Below are positions 32,851-41,963 of a stretch of DNA of 64,000 nucleotides, one piece after another. The stretch spans positions 2,052,024 through 2,116,023 of the forward strand of contig NW_004450458.1 of NCBI RefSeq assembly GCF_000321225.1, in the 5' to 3' direction. This DNA comes from Odobenus rosmarus divergens (Eukaryota; Chordata; Mammalia; Carnivora; Odobenidae). How positions within the stretch are numbered: position 1 is the stretch's first letter; each line of letters opens with the position of its first letter. Made by a program: the position numbers and the translations under genes. The notes under the pieces were generated by a model that saw nothing but the letters and a program-made list of their open reading frames with translations, did not search any database and had not been told where the DNA came from.

Positions 32851-33040
32851 GAGGTGCCGGGATGGCTCAGTCGGTTGAGCATCTGCCTTCAACTCAGGTC
32901 ATGGTCTCAGGGTCCTGGAATCAAGTCCGGCATCGGGCTCCCTGCTCAGCAGGGTGTCTGCTTCTCCCTCTCCCTCTGTCCCTCTTCCCCTGTTTGTGCT
33001 CTCTCAAAATAAATAAATAAAATCTTAAAAAAAAAAAAGA
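32851..33040 (+). mobile_element. Can-SINE, sense
   Basis: Head AGGTGCCGGGATGGCTCAGTCGGTTGAGC, tail CAAAATAAATAAATAAAATCTT plus A. TSD AAGAAATGGGTTGA (32,837-32,850) against AAGAAATGGATTGA (33,041-33,054), 13 of 14 matching. Confidence 0.95.
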
Positions 33041-33064
33041 AAGAAATGGATTGAAAATGGAGAG

Positions 33065-33540
33065 GACCTGTGTATTTGTCAGGATGTGCAGAAGCAACAG
33101 AACCAATAAGTGACATATATATTTATTATAAGAATTGTCTCATATGATTATGAAGGCCAAAAAGTCCTAGGGTCTGCTGTCTACAAGCTGGAGAACCAAG
33201 AAAGCAGGTAGTGTAGTTCAGTCAGAGCCCAGAGGCCTGAAAATTATGGGAGTCAATGGTATAAGTCCCAGGCCAAGTCCAAAGGCCCAGGAACCAGGAG
33301 TGCTGATGTCCTAGGGCAGGAGAAGGCAATTGTCCCAGCTCTCCCAGACATCGAAATCATCCTTTCTCTGCCATTTTGTTCTATTCAGGCCCTTACTGGA
33401 TTGGATGATGCCTGCCCACACTGGCGAGAATAATCTTTACTCAGTCTACTGGTTGAAGTGCTAGTCTCTTGCACAGACACTTGCATACATGTCCAGAAAT
33501 AACATTTTACCAGCTATCTGTCAACCCTTAGCTGAATTTC
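33065..33540 (-). mobile_element. MLT2-type ERVL solo LTR, antisense
   Basis: AGCAACAGAACCAATAAGTGACATATATATTTATTATAAG, then CATATGATTATGAAGGCC, CTACAAGCTGGAGAACC, TTCTATTCAGGCCCTTACTGGATTGGATGATGCC and TTTACTCAGTCTACTGGTTGAA follow the reversed MLT2 LTR order. It is a relic LTR of an endogenous retrovirus-like element. No internal gag, pol or env sequence is present, so it is a solo LTR. Confidence 0.75.
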
Positions 33541-33544
33541 TATA

Positions 33545-33790
33545 CAGGAATAACAATAATAATAGTAAGTCCTTATGGCATTTGCCACAAGGCAGGCACA
33601 GTTGAAATTGTTACAAAGATGTTGACTCAAACAATCTTTAAATTTATGAGATAGGTACAGTTGATAGTATTTTCATTTTGTAGGTTGGGAAGCTGAGGAG
33701 TGTAGAAGTTAGGTGACTTGCTTTTGGTCCCTTCAGCTGTTAAGTAGAATAGCAGGACTCAAAACCTGGCCATGTCCAGAAGGATCTGGA
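33545..33790 (-). mobile_element. MIR, antisense
   Basis: CCACAAGGCAGGCACAGTT, TATTTTCATTTTGTAGGTTGGGAAGCTGAGGAG, TTAGGTGACTTGCTTTTGGTCCC and AGCAGGACTCAAAACCTGG run in reversed MIR order, nearly full length. Confidence 0.75.
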
Positions 33791-33924
33791 CAAGTGTCAA
33801 CAAATTCATGCCTGTTTCAGAATGAAGGTGCAAAGGAGCTGAAAGAGTCTTAGAAGGTCTGTTTTTTTCCTGTCACTAGGGGAAAATGACCAATTGACAC
33901 CTTGCTGGCCTTGGGCACTTGGAA

Positions 33925-34145
33925 GGTGGGACAGCTCACAGTTGGCAGGAGGCCCGAATTTGAATCCCAGTTCCATACCCAGTAGCTATGTAAACTTGGG
34001 CTAACTAATCTTTCTGTGCCTCAGTTTCCTTTCTGTTAAATGTAGATAATGATGATGACCTCCTGTGTTGTAGAGTTAAATTAGGGGATGTAGATAATAA
34101 ACATGTAGACTAGAAAGTGTTACAAGAGTGTGATTAATACTAGGA
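33925..34145 (+). mobile_element. MIR, sense
   Basis: AATTTGAATCCCAGTTCCATACCCAGTAGCTATGTAAACTTGGGC, CTTTCTGTGCCTCAGTTTCC and GATGACCTCCTGTGTTGTAGAGTTAAATTA follow the MIR core and 3' part. It lies 135 bp from an opposite MIR. Confidence 0.85.
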
Positions 34146-34248
34146 TAGAGCTGGAATTATGTAAAATATCCATTTCTCTATGTGACTTTTTTTTAAGTAC
34201 CTAATGGAATTTAAATACCTGGCAGTGGAATCGTCTTTCAGACACCTT

Positions 34249-34456
34249 TTTTTTTTTTTTTAAATGTCTTATTTATTTATTTGACAGAGAGAGAGTGAGA
34301 GAGAGAGAGCATGAACAGGAGGGAGGGGCACAGGGAGAGGGAGAAGCAGACTCCCCGTGGTGCAGGGAGCCCGATGCGGGACTCGATCCCAGGACCCTGG
34401 GATCATGACCTGAGCCGGAGGCAGATGCTTAACCACCTGAGCCACCCAGGTGCCCC
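34249..34456 (-). mobile_element. Can-SINE, antisense
   Basis: T run and AAATGTCTTATTTATTTATTTG at left, GCTTAACCACCTGAGCCACCCAGGTGCCCC at right. TSD TCAGACACCTT (34,238-34,248) against TCAGACATCTT (34,457-34,467). Confidence 0.95.
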
Positions 34457-34467
34457 TCAGACATCTT

Positions 34468-34864
34468 CATTACCTATGCCATGGTAAGGCTTTCAACTTG
34501 TCACATAGTTTGATGCTGTTTTTAACTGCAATGTAAACTTATTGCAAAGAATGAAGAAAGCAGAATGTAAAAAAGAGAGAGAGAAATCAATCAGAATGCC
34601 AAAATCAAGTTTGGAAATTGATCCTTAGTCATAACAAGGAAAAAGCCCTTCATATTTATTGGTATCTAAAATTTACCTGTATGACTTAGAGATATTTAAA
34701 TTGAAGTCCTTAACACGGTGCAGAAACTAAGTAGATACTAAATAAATTAGTATAATATATAATTAACAAATATAATGTAGTATAAATTTAATAAATTTTT
34801 ATTATTATGCCAATCTGAATTTAAAACCCAATCCATATCGCTTGTTCTCAATTATCGACACAAA
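34468..34864. other. Unassigned AT-rich stretch
   Basis: AT-rich, with AGTATAATATATAATT-like tracts near 34,745-34,800. Nothing recognised. Confidence 0.5.
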
Positions 34865-34957
34865 TGAAGGACCAGGCATGATGCTAAGCATTTTAAATTT
34901 GTTACCTGAATCCTAATAACAATAGTATGAGGCTTCATTTTAAATTTTATCCAATAT
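34865..34957 (-). mobile_element. MIR left half, antisense (split)
   Basis: ACCAGGCATGATGCTAAGCATTTTAAATTTGTTACCTGAATCCTAATAACAATAGTATGAGG is the reversed MIR 3' half. It continues on the far side of an L1 insertion at 36,130. Confidence 0.7.
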
Positions 34958-36129
34958 ATTTTTATTTCAGACTTTTTTTTAATCTCTAGAAGTTTGATTT
35001 GGGCCTTTTATTTTTTAAAATATTTTATTTATTTATTTGATACACAGAGAGAGAGAGAGCACAAGCAGGGGGAGCGGCAGGGAGAGGGAGAAGCAGACTC
35101 CCCTGCTGAGGGGAGCCCAACTCAGGGCTTGATCCCAGGACCTTGGGATCATGGCCTGAGGTAAAGACAGATGCTTAACCGACTGAGCTACCCAGGCGTC
35201 CCAGATTTGGACCTTTTAAAATAGTGTACATATTTCATATTTAAATAGTGTACATATTTCCTTTTGGCATGCTTTTGCTTTCCCTACCTTCATGAATGTA
35301 CAGAATCTAGTTTTGACAACTGTCTTTATATCCTGGTCCTACTAATTTTGTACTCTGCATTATTTCTGGGTCAGTTCTGATAGACTTTTTTTCCTATCAC
35401 AGGTCATAGTTTCCTGCTTCTTTGCATGGCTGGTAGTTTTTGACTGGACCCCTGATACTGTGAATTCTATTTTGTTGGGTGCTGGATATTCTTTATTATT
35501 TTAAAGATTTTTGAGCTTGGTGTGGAGATGCAGTTCAGATACTTAGAAACAGTTTGATCCTTGCGAGGCTGAGTTTTCAACTTTGCAGATGGGACCAGAG
35601 CAGACTTTAGTGTGGGGCTAGCTGTCCCCCACCACTGAAGACCTTCCGAGGACCGCTACCCAATGCCCTGTGGGTTATGAGGGTTTTCCACTCTGGTGGA
35701 TAGGAACTTGAATTGTTCTAGCAATTGTCGGAGCTCCTGCTCTGTTGGAGTTCTGTCCTGACCTCTAGCAGTTTGCTCAGAGGCATGCTCTGATCAGTAC
35801 TTGGCTGAAGACTCCAGGCAGACTAACTGCAGATTTCCAGCGCTCTCTCTCTGTGAGGCTTGTTGGCCTCCCTGAACTCCCGGCTCTCGACTCAGGGCGA
35901 CTGCTGGGCCCCACCTGGACTCCCTGCCTCCATGGTGCAGCCTGGGAACTCTCTCCTGGTGGAGTGCTGGGACTAGGGCTCGCCCTGAGTGTCTTCCCTT
36001 ACTCAAGTATCCAGTGTTTGAGATCTGTTGTTTCGTATATTTTTCATATATTTTGTCCTGTTTCTTAGTTGTTTAAGGCAAGAGGGTAAACTCAGTTCCT
36101 TGTTACCCCATTGTGACTGGAAGTGAGCA
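34958..36129 (-). mobile_element. L1M 5'-end piece, antisense, inside a MIR
   Basis: TCTCTAGAAGTTTGATTTGGGCCTTTTA, TTCTGGGTCAGTTCTGATAGAC, TTGTTGGGTGCTGGATATTC, GCAGTTCAGATACTTAGAAACAGTTTGATCC and a final TTACCCCATTGTGACTGGAAG follow the antisense 5' region of an old L1M. Only the 5' part is present, with no ORF2 or 3' UTR. A SINE interrupts it at 35,011. MIR halves on both sides are colinear. Confidence 0.75.
35011..35203 (-). mobile_element. Can-SINE inside L1M, antisense
   Basis: TTTTTAAAATATTTTATTTATTTATTTGATAC to GCTTAACCGACTGAGCTACCCAGGCGTCCC. TSD GATTTGGGCCTTTTA (34,996-35,010) against GATTTGGACCTTTTA (35,204-35,218), 14 of 15 matching. Confidence 0.96.
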
Positions 36130-36245
36130 TCCTGAGGTGTTACTTCTATTCTCACTTTAAGGATGAGTGAACAGTATGGGGAAGCGGTGCATCCAGAGCA
36201 CAGCCAGGGGTTTGGTGAGGGGGATGCCTATTGCCTCCACAGCCT
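36130..36245 (-). mobile_element. MIR right half, antisense (split)
   Basis: GAGGTGTTACTTCTATTCTCACTTTAAGGATGAGTGAAC resumes exactly where the MIR at 34,865-34,957 stops. TGAGG occurs on both edges, compatible with a short target duplication around the L1 piece. Confidence 0.65.
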
Positions 36246-36451
36246 ATGCTTCTAACAATCATAAACACCAACTCTTAAGATTTTAGGTCCTTAATTAAGG
36301 CTAGAACTATAAGTTCACATATCCACTCTTCAACTTCCTCCTACCTCCCAAACAGTAATTGACTTGGAGGTTTAACGTTACATAGTTCAAAACCTGTAAA
36401 TAGTTTGTATAAGTGAACGGTGCACATATACGTCTCTAAAGGCAAACCTGG

Positions 36452-36475
36452 GGTGCCTGGGTGGCTCAGTTGGTT
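36452..36475 (+). mobile_element. Can-SINE head only, about 25 bp
   Basis: GGTGCCTGGGTGGCTCAGTTGGTT is the first 25 or so bases of a Can-SINE and nothing more. It is bracketed by AAAGGCAAACCTGG (36,438-36,451) and AAAGACAAACCTGG (36,476-36,489), 13 of 14 matching, which look like a normal SINE target duplication. The body and A-tail are absent. Confidence 0.8.
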
Positions 36476-36553
36476 AAAGACAAACCTGGATTTTGACAAC
36501 TCTCAATTTTTCATATATAGAGCAGTTTCTTCATCCCTCCTTGCCATTTTCTT

Positions 36554-36749
36554 TCTTTTTTTTTTTTTTTTAAAGATTTTATTTATTTATTTGACAGAGA
36601 GAGACACAGCGAGAGAGGGAACACAAGCAGGGGGAGTGGGAGAGGGAGAAGCAGGCTTCCCACTGAGCAGGGAGCCCGATCCCAGGGTCCTGGGATCTTG
36701 ACCTGAGCTGAAGGCAGACGCTTAACGACTGAGTCACCCAGGGGCTCCA
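36554..36749 (-). mobile_element. Can-SINE, young subfamily, antisense
   Basis: T run, TAAAGATTTTATTTATTTATTTGACAG at left; GCTTAACGACTGAGTCACCC at right, the one-base-shorter head. A perfect 16-bp TSD (TCCTTGCCATTTTCTT) lies at 36,538-36,553 and 36,750-36,765. A stretch around the expected GATGTGGGGCTC is deleted. Confidence 0.97.
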
Positions 36750-36826
36750 TCCTTGCCATTTTCTTATGAAACATTTATCTACAGAAGAAATTGAAAAGAA
36801 ATTTAAAATAAATTTCAAAGAAAACA

Positions 36827-36953
36827 GGGGGTGCCTGGCTGGCTCAGTTGGTGGAACATGTGACTCTTGATCTCAGGGTTCGAAGTTCGAGCCCCATGTT
36901 GGGTGTGGAGGTGACTTAAAAATAAAATCTTAAAAAAAAAAAAGAAAAGAAAA
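36827..36953 (+). mobile_element. Can-SINE, short old subfamily, sense
   Basis: GGGGGTGCCTGGCTGGCTCAGTTGGTGGAACATGTGACTC, GGGTTCGAAGTTCGAGCCCC, then GTGACTTAAAAATAAAATCTT plus A. The short form without the pyrimidine-rich body. Confidence 0.92.
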
Positions 36954-36970
36954 GAAGAATTCCCTCTAAG

Positions 36971-37131
36971 GGGGTGCCTGGGTGGCTCAGTCGGTTAAGC
37001 ATTTGCTTAGCCCCACATTGGGCTCACTGCTCAGCGGGGAGTCTGCTTCTCCTTCTCCCCGATTTTTCCCTCTCCCTTGCTTGTGCTCTCTCTCTCTCAA
37101 ATAAATAAATAAAATCCAAAAAAAAAAAAAA
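36971..37131 (+). mobile_element. Can-SINE with internal deletion and perfect TSD
   Basis: Head GGGTGCCTGGGTGGCTCAGTCGGTTAAGC jumps from GCATTTGC to TTAGCCCCACATTGGG. About 35 bases, including most of the Pol III B box, are missing. A perfect 16-bp TSD (AAGAATTCCCTCTAAG) lies at 36,955-36,970 and 37,132-37,147. It landed just after the A-tail of the older sense SINE. Confidence 0.96.
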
Positions 37132-37464
37132 AAGAATTCCCTCTAAGAATTATAGGTTATAAGCACTTTAGTAATTTGGATTTGCCAAAGGAACTCGTGG
37201 CGCCTAGGTGACCATGGAAATATAGAACAATAGATGTCTTATGCACAATTTACTTGCTAGCAGTGATTTTCCCTTCTCTCCATTCAAGGAAACATCACAC
37301 CAAAAAAGAGTGACATTATAACAGGAGCAACCCAGGCTCTGGTTTAGAAGTTTAAAAAAGAAAAGCCCATCCTCCAGTACTTAAATGATGACAACACAGA
37401 ATCAGCATGCTGCTGAATAGAAGTTGTGGCTTCTATTCTTGAGGTAGGACTGTGACCTGTCAGC

Positions 37465-37862
37465 CGGGTCACTGTCAGTCTTCGCGGGCTGCCATAGCAA
37501 AGTACCGCAGACTGGGGGCCTTCATCCACGGACACGTACTTCCTCCCATCCCTGGAGTCTATCCCGGGTGTCCACAGAGTTGGTTTCTTCTCAGGCCTCT
37601 CTTCCTACCTTCTAGATGCTGCCTTCCTTCTTGTCCTTGAATGGCAGTCCCTCCGTACATGTGTGCGTCTTAATCTCCTCTTCTGATAAGGACACCAGTC
37701 CTATTGGATTAGGGTCCACGTGATGACCTCATTTTACCTTAATTAGCTCTTTAAAGACCCTAACTCCCCAGTCACATTCTGAGGTACGGGGAATTAGGAC
37801 TTCAACATATGAATTTGTGCGGGGGGGGGGCGGTTATGCAGCTCAGCCCAGAACAATCACTA
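37465..37862 (-). mobile_element. MLT1-type MaLR solo LTR, antisense
   Basis: CTGCCATAGCAAAGTACCGCAGACTGGG, CTCCTCTTCTGATAAGGACACCAGTCCTATTGGATTAGGG, ATGACCTCATTTTACCTTAATTAGC and AGGACTTCAACATATGAATTTG run in reversed MLT1/MST order. It is an old LTR of a retrovirus-like MaLR element with no internal part. A G run at 37,821-37,830 interrupts it. Confidence 0.8.
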
Positions 37863-37866
37863 ATGT

Positions 37867-37967
37867 GGGGCTCCTGGCTGGCTCAGTCAGTGGAGCCTAT
37901 GACTCTTGATCTCGGGGTTGTGGTTTCGAGCCTCATGCCGGGTATACAGATTACTTAAAAAAAATCT
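37867..37967 (+). mobile_element. Can-SINE, short old subfamily, sense
   Basis: GGGGCTCCTGGCTGGCTCAGTCAGTGGAGCC, TTGATCTCGGGGTTGTGGTTTCGAGCC, ATTACTT plus A and ATCTT. Its A-tail was the target of the next, opposite SINE. Confidence 0.9.
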
Positions 37968-38154
37968 TTTTTTTTTAAAGATTTTATTTATTTGAGAGAG
38001 AGACAGAGAGAGAGCACGAGCAGGGGGAGGGTAGAGGGAGAAGCAGACTCCCAGCAGAGCTGGGAGCCTGATGCGGGTCTCGATCCCAGGACCCTGAGAT
38101 CATGACCTGAGCGGAAGGCAGATGTTTAACTGACTGAGCCACCCGGGCACCCCC
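37968..38154 (-). mobile_element. Can-SINE inserted in another SINE's tail
   Basis: TTTTTTTTAAAGATTTTATTTATTTGAGAG to GTTTAACTGACTGAGCCACCCGGGCACCCC. The interrupted A-rich tail (TAC, A run, ATCTT) reappears at 38,155-38,181. The two elements lie tail to tail and could pair imperfectly. Confidence 0.94.
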
Positions 38155-38184
38155 TACAAAAAAAAAAAAAAAAAAATCTTAAAA

Positions 38185-39539
38185 AAAAAAAAAATCACTA
38201 ATGCCCGGAGAAGTTAGGCCATCTACTTAACTTTTCCATTTTTCAACCTGCCCCTGGAGCCAACACGGTTGCTTTCCGCAGAGTTAACTGGTTTGTACAG
38301 AGCATGTGGACTTCTTAAGAACTGGGCTGGTGAGTTCAGGCCACGGAAGATACTTCATGACTGTTTTGGCTCTTTCTCTGAGCAGTAAACAGATACATCG
38401 GCTGTTCTTCCAAGTGAGATGAATCAGTTCGTCCTGGGCACCAGAACTCACGTTACCAATGGATTTGTCTGGCGCGCTTCCTGCTACCCTGGTTCTTAGA
38501 AAAGGTTCATCCTCTGCAAGCCTGGGAGTGACTTGTTCACAATTTACTTCCATAAGATCAACCCGAGTAGCTTGCTCAGTTTTGAGCAGGCAGATTGCAG
38601 GGAACTCCAATGTCTCCTTTGTTCCCTTCACTCTCACTCACACGTCCTGTTCAGTAGGCCAACGGCAAGATCTGGAAGGACAGGAGAGGCCAGGGACTCA
38701 CTCAGAGCTCCTGTCTCAGGGGCACTCTGTCAGGATACCACAAATTCCAGTTCAGAGCAGGACAGTGGGCAAGCTTTTCTCAGCGAGGTCTCACACGTAA
38801 GTATTCATGCCCTTGAGATTATTATTTTATAAGTTTTATTTTTGGTGGGAGGTGGTGGAGGGCAGGAAGAAACTGAGGCATGTCTACCATGTGACAGGGT
38901 TGGGCTATGCCTTCCATCTCTGGCAGGCAGTTTTCTTTGTGAATCTGAGTCTCTTATTTATTCCTGGAACACACTTGAATCCTTACTTTATTGCTTCAAA
39001 AATGTACTGTAATCCCGATTCCTGGTTGTGTTTTTGTTTAAACCAATCTGCAAATGTAGCTCATAAACATTAGTGGAAATGAATGTACATTCTAAAATCT
39101 ATTAATCTAACCCTACTCATTATATAAGTGAACCAATAAATAGCAAATAAATCAAACTATGTGAAACAATAAAACAACCAGTATCATTTAAATAATTGCC
39201 ATCACTAACAGTCATAACAGAGCCTAACAAATTAACACTTTAAGGGTGTTCTCATTTTAATTTCGTCCTTACATAAACAGAGCCAGACTTCAAATGGATT
39301 TTGGAAATCACGTGAGGGAAAACATTGGTAATCAAGGTTGTCAGAATTGGGCCTCTGAGTATTTCACACTCTGTTGATGTTTACAGTTGGAAGGCCGGGC
39401 TCGTTGGCTCCAGCCCTGGCATCCCTGAGTTACTCTCTCTTCCTGTTTCCGGGTATGGGGCACCTCAAGGTCAAAGTCACATGGCTGTCATGTGTCATGT
39501 GTCATGAGGTCCTTTTCTGTTCTTGGGAGCCTGTGGAAA
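38185..39539. other. Unassigned non-coding stretch
   Basis: No repeat recognised. Open frames of 117 codons (38,284-38,637, minus) and 113 codons (38,459-38,800, plus) overlap but resemble no family I know. No splice or promoter context supports either. Confidence 0.45.
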
Positions 39540-39765
39540 GTGCCGCAGGGAGGACCATGAGCTCTCAAGTCAGGCTTTATCAGCCCGCCTGACTAACTAT
39601 TGTGGGAACTCAATTTCTTCATCTGTAAAATTGGAATATTGATGGAATTTACTTGAAAATGACTAAATGAGGTAATGTATGGAAAGCTCTTCATAGCTGG
39701 CTGTTACTGTGTGTTCAGCAGATGGTGAGTGGTACTACCAAAGTCCTCCTCCGATGACTACTACC
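39540..39765 (+). mobile_element. MIR, sense
   Basis: GAGCTCTCAAGTCAGGCTT, AACTCAATTTCTTCATCTGTAAAATTGGAATA, AAATGAGGTAATGTATGGAAAGCTCTT and a terminal GTGTTCAGCAGATGGTGAGTGG follow the MIR 3' half. Confidence 0.7.
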
Positions 39766-39918
39766 ACCATCTTAACCGAGTGTGTACTCCTTTCTTTCCT
39801 CACCACATTTTTCTTCTTTTTAGTTTTTTTTTCTTGTGACCTTCTGCTTTTCTTTTGGGACATAAGGATATTTGCGTATATATGTGTGTAGACGCATTTT
39901 AATATTTTGATGCATTTC

Positions 39919-40328
39919 CTTTTTTTTTTAAAGACTTTATTTATTTGTCAGAGAGAGAAAGAGTACACAAGCAGGGGGAGTGGCAGGCAGAGGGAGAAGC
40001 AGGCTCCCCACGGAGCAGGGAGTCCTATGTGGGGCTCGATCCCAGGACCCCGGGATCATATCCTGAGCTGAAGGCAGATGCTGAACCAACTGAGCCACCC
40101 AGGTATCTCTTTTTTTTTTTTAAAGATTTTATTTATTTATTTGACAGAGAGAGAGAGACAGCAAGAGAGGGAACACAAGCAGGGGGAGTGGGAGAGGGAG
40201 AAGCAGGCTCTCCGCAGAGCAGAGAGCCCCACAGATGCGGGGCTCGATCCCAGAACCCTGGGATCCTGACCTGAGCCGAAGGCAGACGCTTAATGACTGA
40301 ACCACCCAGGCGCCCCCAGGCATCTCTG
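39919..40328 (-). mobile_element. Can-SINE split by a later SINE, antisense
   Basis: TTTTTTTTTTAAAGACTTTATTTATTTGTCAG to CTGAACCAACTGAGCCACCCAGG, with its last bases displaced beyond 40,314. A perfect 14-bp TSD (TTTTGATGCATTTC) lies at 39,905-39,918 and 40,329-40,342. The two copies match only when the nested SINE is removed, which proves the order of events. Confidence 0.96.
40111..40314 (-). mobile_element. Can-SINE nested in a Can-SINE, young subfamily
   Basis: T run, TAAAGATTTTATTTATTTATTTGACAG to GCTTAATGACTGAACCACCCAGGCGCCC. It sits inside the head of the SINE at 39,919. TSD CCCAGGTATCTCT (40,098-40,110) against CCCAGGCATCTCT (40,315-40,327), 12 of 13 matching. Confidence 0.96.
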
Positions 40329-40580
40329 TTTTGATGCATTTCTATGGCTGATATGGAAATGGGTGAAGAACCAATTCTAATTAATCTCTGATTTCCTATC
40401 AAAAAGAAATACAGCACCTATTCAAAGTCTTTCTACTCCCATCTCCTGCCAGGTCTCCTCCTGTTTTATTTTTTAGTTTAATAATGATTTTACTTAACAA
40501 ATACTCAGATACACCACTTGTTATGTATCAGCCACAGTTCTGACTTTCTAAATTAAGCTTTTTACTTTAATTGTAGATTT

Positions 40581-40794
40581 GGGGGACGTCTGGGTGGCTC
40601 AGGCAGTGAAGCGTCGGCCTTTGGCTCAGGTTGTGATCTTGGGGTCCTGGGATTGAGTCCCACATCGGGCTCCCTGCTCAGCGGGGGGTCTGCTTCTCCC
40701 TCTCCCTCTGTCTGCCGCTCCCCCTCGCTTGTGCACTCTCTCTCTCTCAAATAAATAAAATCTTAAAAAAAAAAAGATGGCTTAAAAAAAAAGA
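40581..40794 (+). mobile_element. Can-SINE in L1M with two-part A-tail, sense
   Basis: GGGGGACGTCTGGGTGGCTCAGGCAGTGAAGCG head, CAAATAAATAAAATCTT plus A, then GATGGCTT and a second A run. A perfect 12-bp TSD (TAATTGTAGATT) lies at 40,568-40,579 and 40,795-40,806. Confidence 0.96.
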
Positions 40795-41518
40795 TAATTG
40801 TAGATTCACATGCAGTTTAAGGGTACAGAGATCCCATGTACCCTTTGCCCTGTTTCCTTCAATGGCACCATCTTGCAAAACTGTAGTACGCTTTTATAAC
40901 TGGGGTATTGACAGTGATACAGTCGGGATGCAAACCATTTCTATCACACAGAGTACCTCAGTACCTCAGGTTGTCCTTTTATAGGCAGTCTCTCTTCCCT
41001 GGAGTTTGTATAATTCTGGCTAAATTATAATAAATCAGATCACACAGTATGTAACCTTTTAGGATCTTTTTTTCCACTCAGCATAATTCTTTGGCGGTTG
41101 CTGTGTTGATCAACACACATACTCATGTTTATATATATGAGTATATATACGGGTAGTAATCCATGCTATGAATTTCCCACCATTTGTTTAATTATTTATC
41201 TGTTGAAAGACATCCCCCCTCCCCGCCCAGGTTTTGGCTACTATGAATACAGCTACTATAAAGATTTGTGCATAGTTTATTTTTTTTTCCTCTTCATTTC
41301 TCTAGGAAAAATATTCAGAGTTCAATTGCTAGGTTGTGTGGTATTTGCATGCTTAGTTTTTAAAGAAACTCAAATTTGCTCTCCAGAGCGGCTATCCCAT
41401 TTCCACCCACAATGTATTCAGTTTCTCCATGTTTCTGCCGAACTTTGCTGTGGTCACTATTTTTTATTTTAGCCATTCTAATAGGTGCATAGTGATATCT
41501 CATTATGGTTTTATTTTT

Positions 41519-41754
41519 TAAATTTTAAAATATTTATTTGTTTATTTATTTGAGAGGGAGAGTGAGACAGAGAGCATGAGTGAGCATGAGCAGTGGCAGG
41601 GAGGGACAGAGGCAGAGGGAGAGAGAGACTCTTAAGCAGGTTCCACCATCAATTTGGAGCCCCATGTGGGGCTCGATCTCACAACCCTGAGATCATGACC
41701 TGAGCTTAAATCAAGAGTTGGGCACTTAACCCACTGAGTCACCCAGACGCCCCT
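41519..41754 (-). mobile_element. Can-SINE, intermediate subfamily, antisense
   Basis: AAAATATTTATTTGTTTATTTATTTGAGAGG to ACTTAACCCACTGAGTCACCCAGACGCCCC, with GACTCTTAAGCAGG and AAATCAAGAGTTGGGCAC as subfamily marks. A GAGTGAGCAT duplication lies in the purine-rich part (GCATGAGTGAGCATGAGCAG). Confidence 0.92.
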
Positions 41755-41767
41755 CTCCTTAAAGTTT

Positions 41768-41963
41768 TTTTTTTTTTTTTAAGATTTTATTTATTCATTT
41801 GAGAGAGAGGGAGACAGAGAGAGAGCAAGAGTGGGGTGAAGGGCAGAGGGAGAAGCAGACTCTCTGCTGAGCAAGGAGCCAATGTGGGGCTCGATCCCGG
41901 GACTCCGGGATCCTGATCTGAACCGAAGGCAGACGCCTAACCGACCGAGCCACCCAGGCGTCC
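41768..41963 (-). mobile_element. Can-SINE in L1M, antisense
   Basis: T run, TAAGATTTTATTTATTCATTTGAGAG to GCCTAACCGACCGAGCCACCCAGGCGTCCC. TSD CTCCTTAAAGTTTT (from 41,756) against CTCCTTAAGATTTT (from 41,964). It sits immediately after the previous SINE. Confidence 0.94.
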
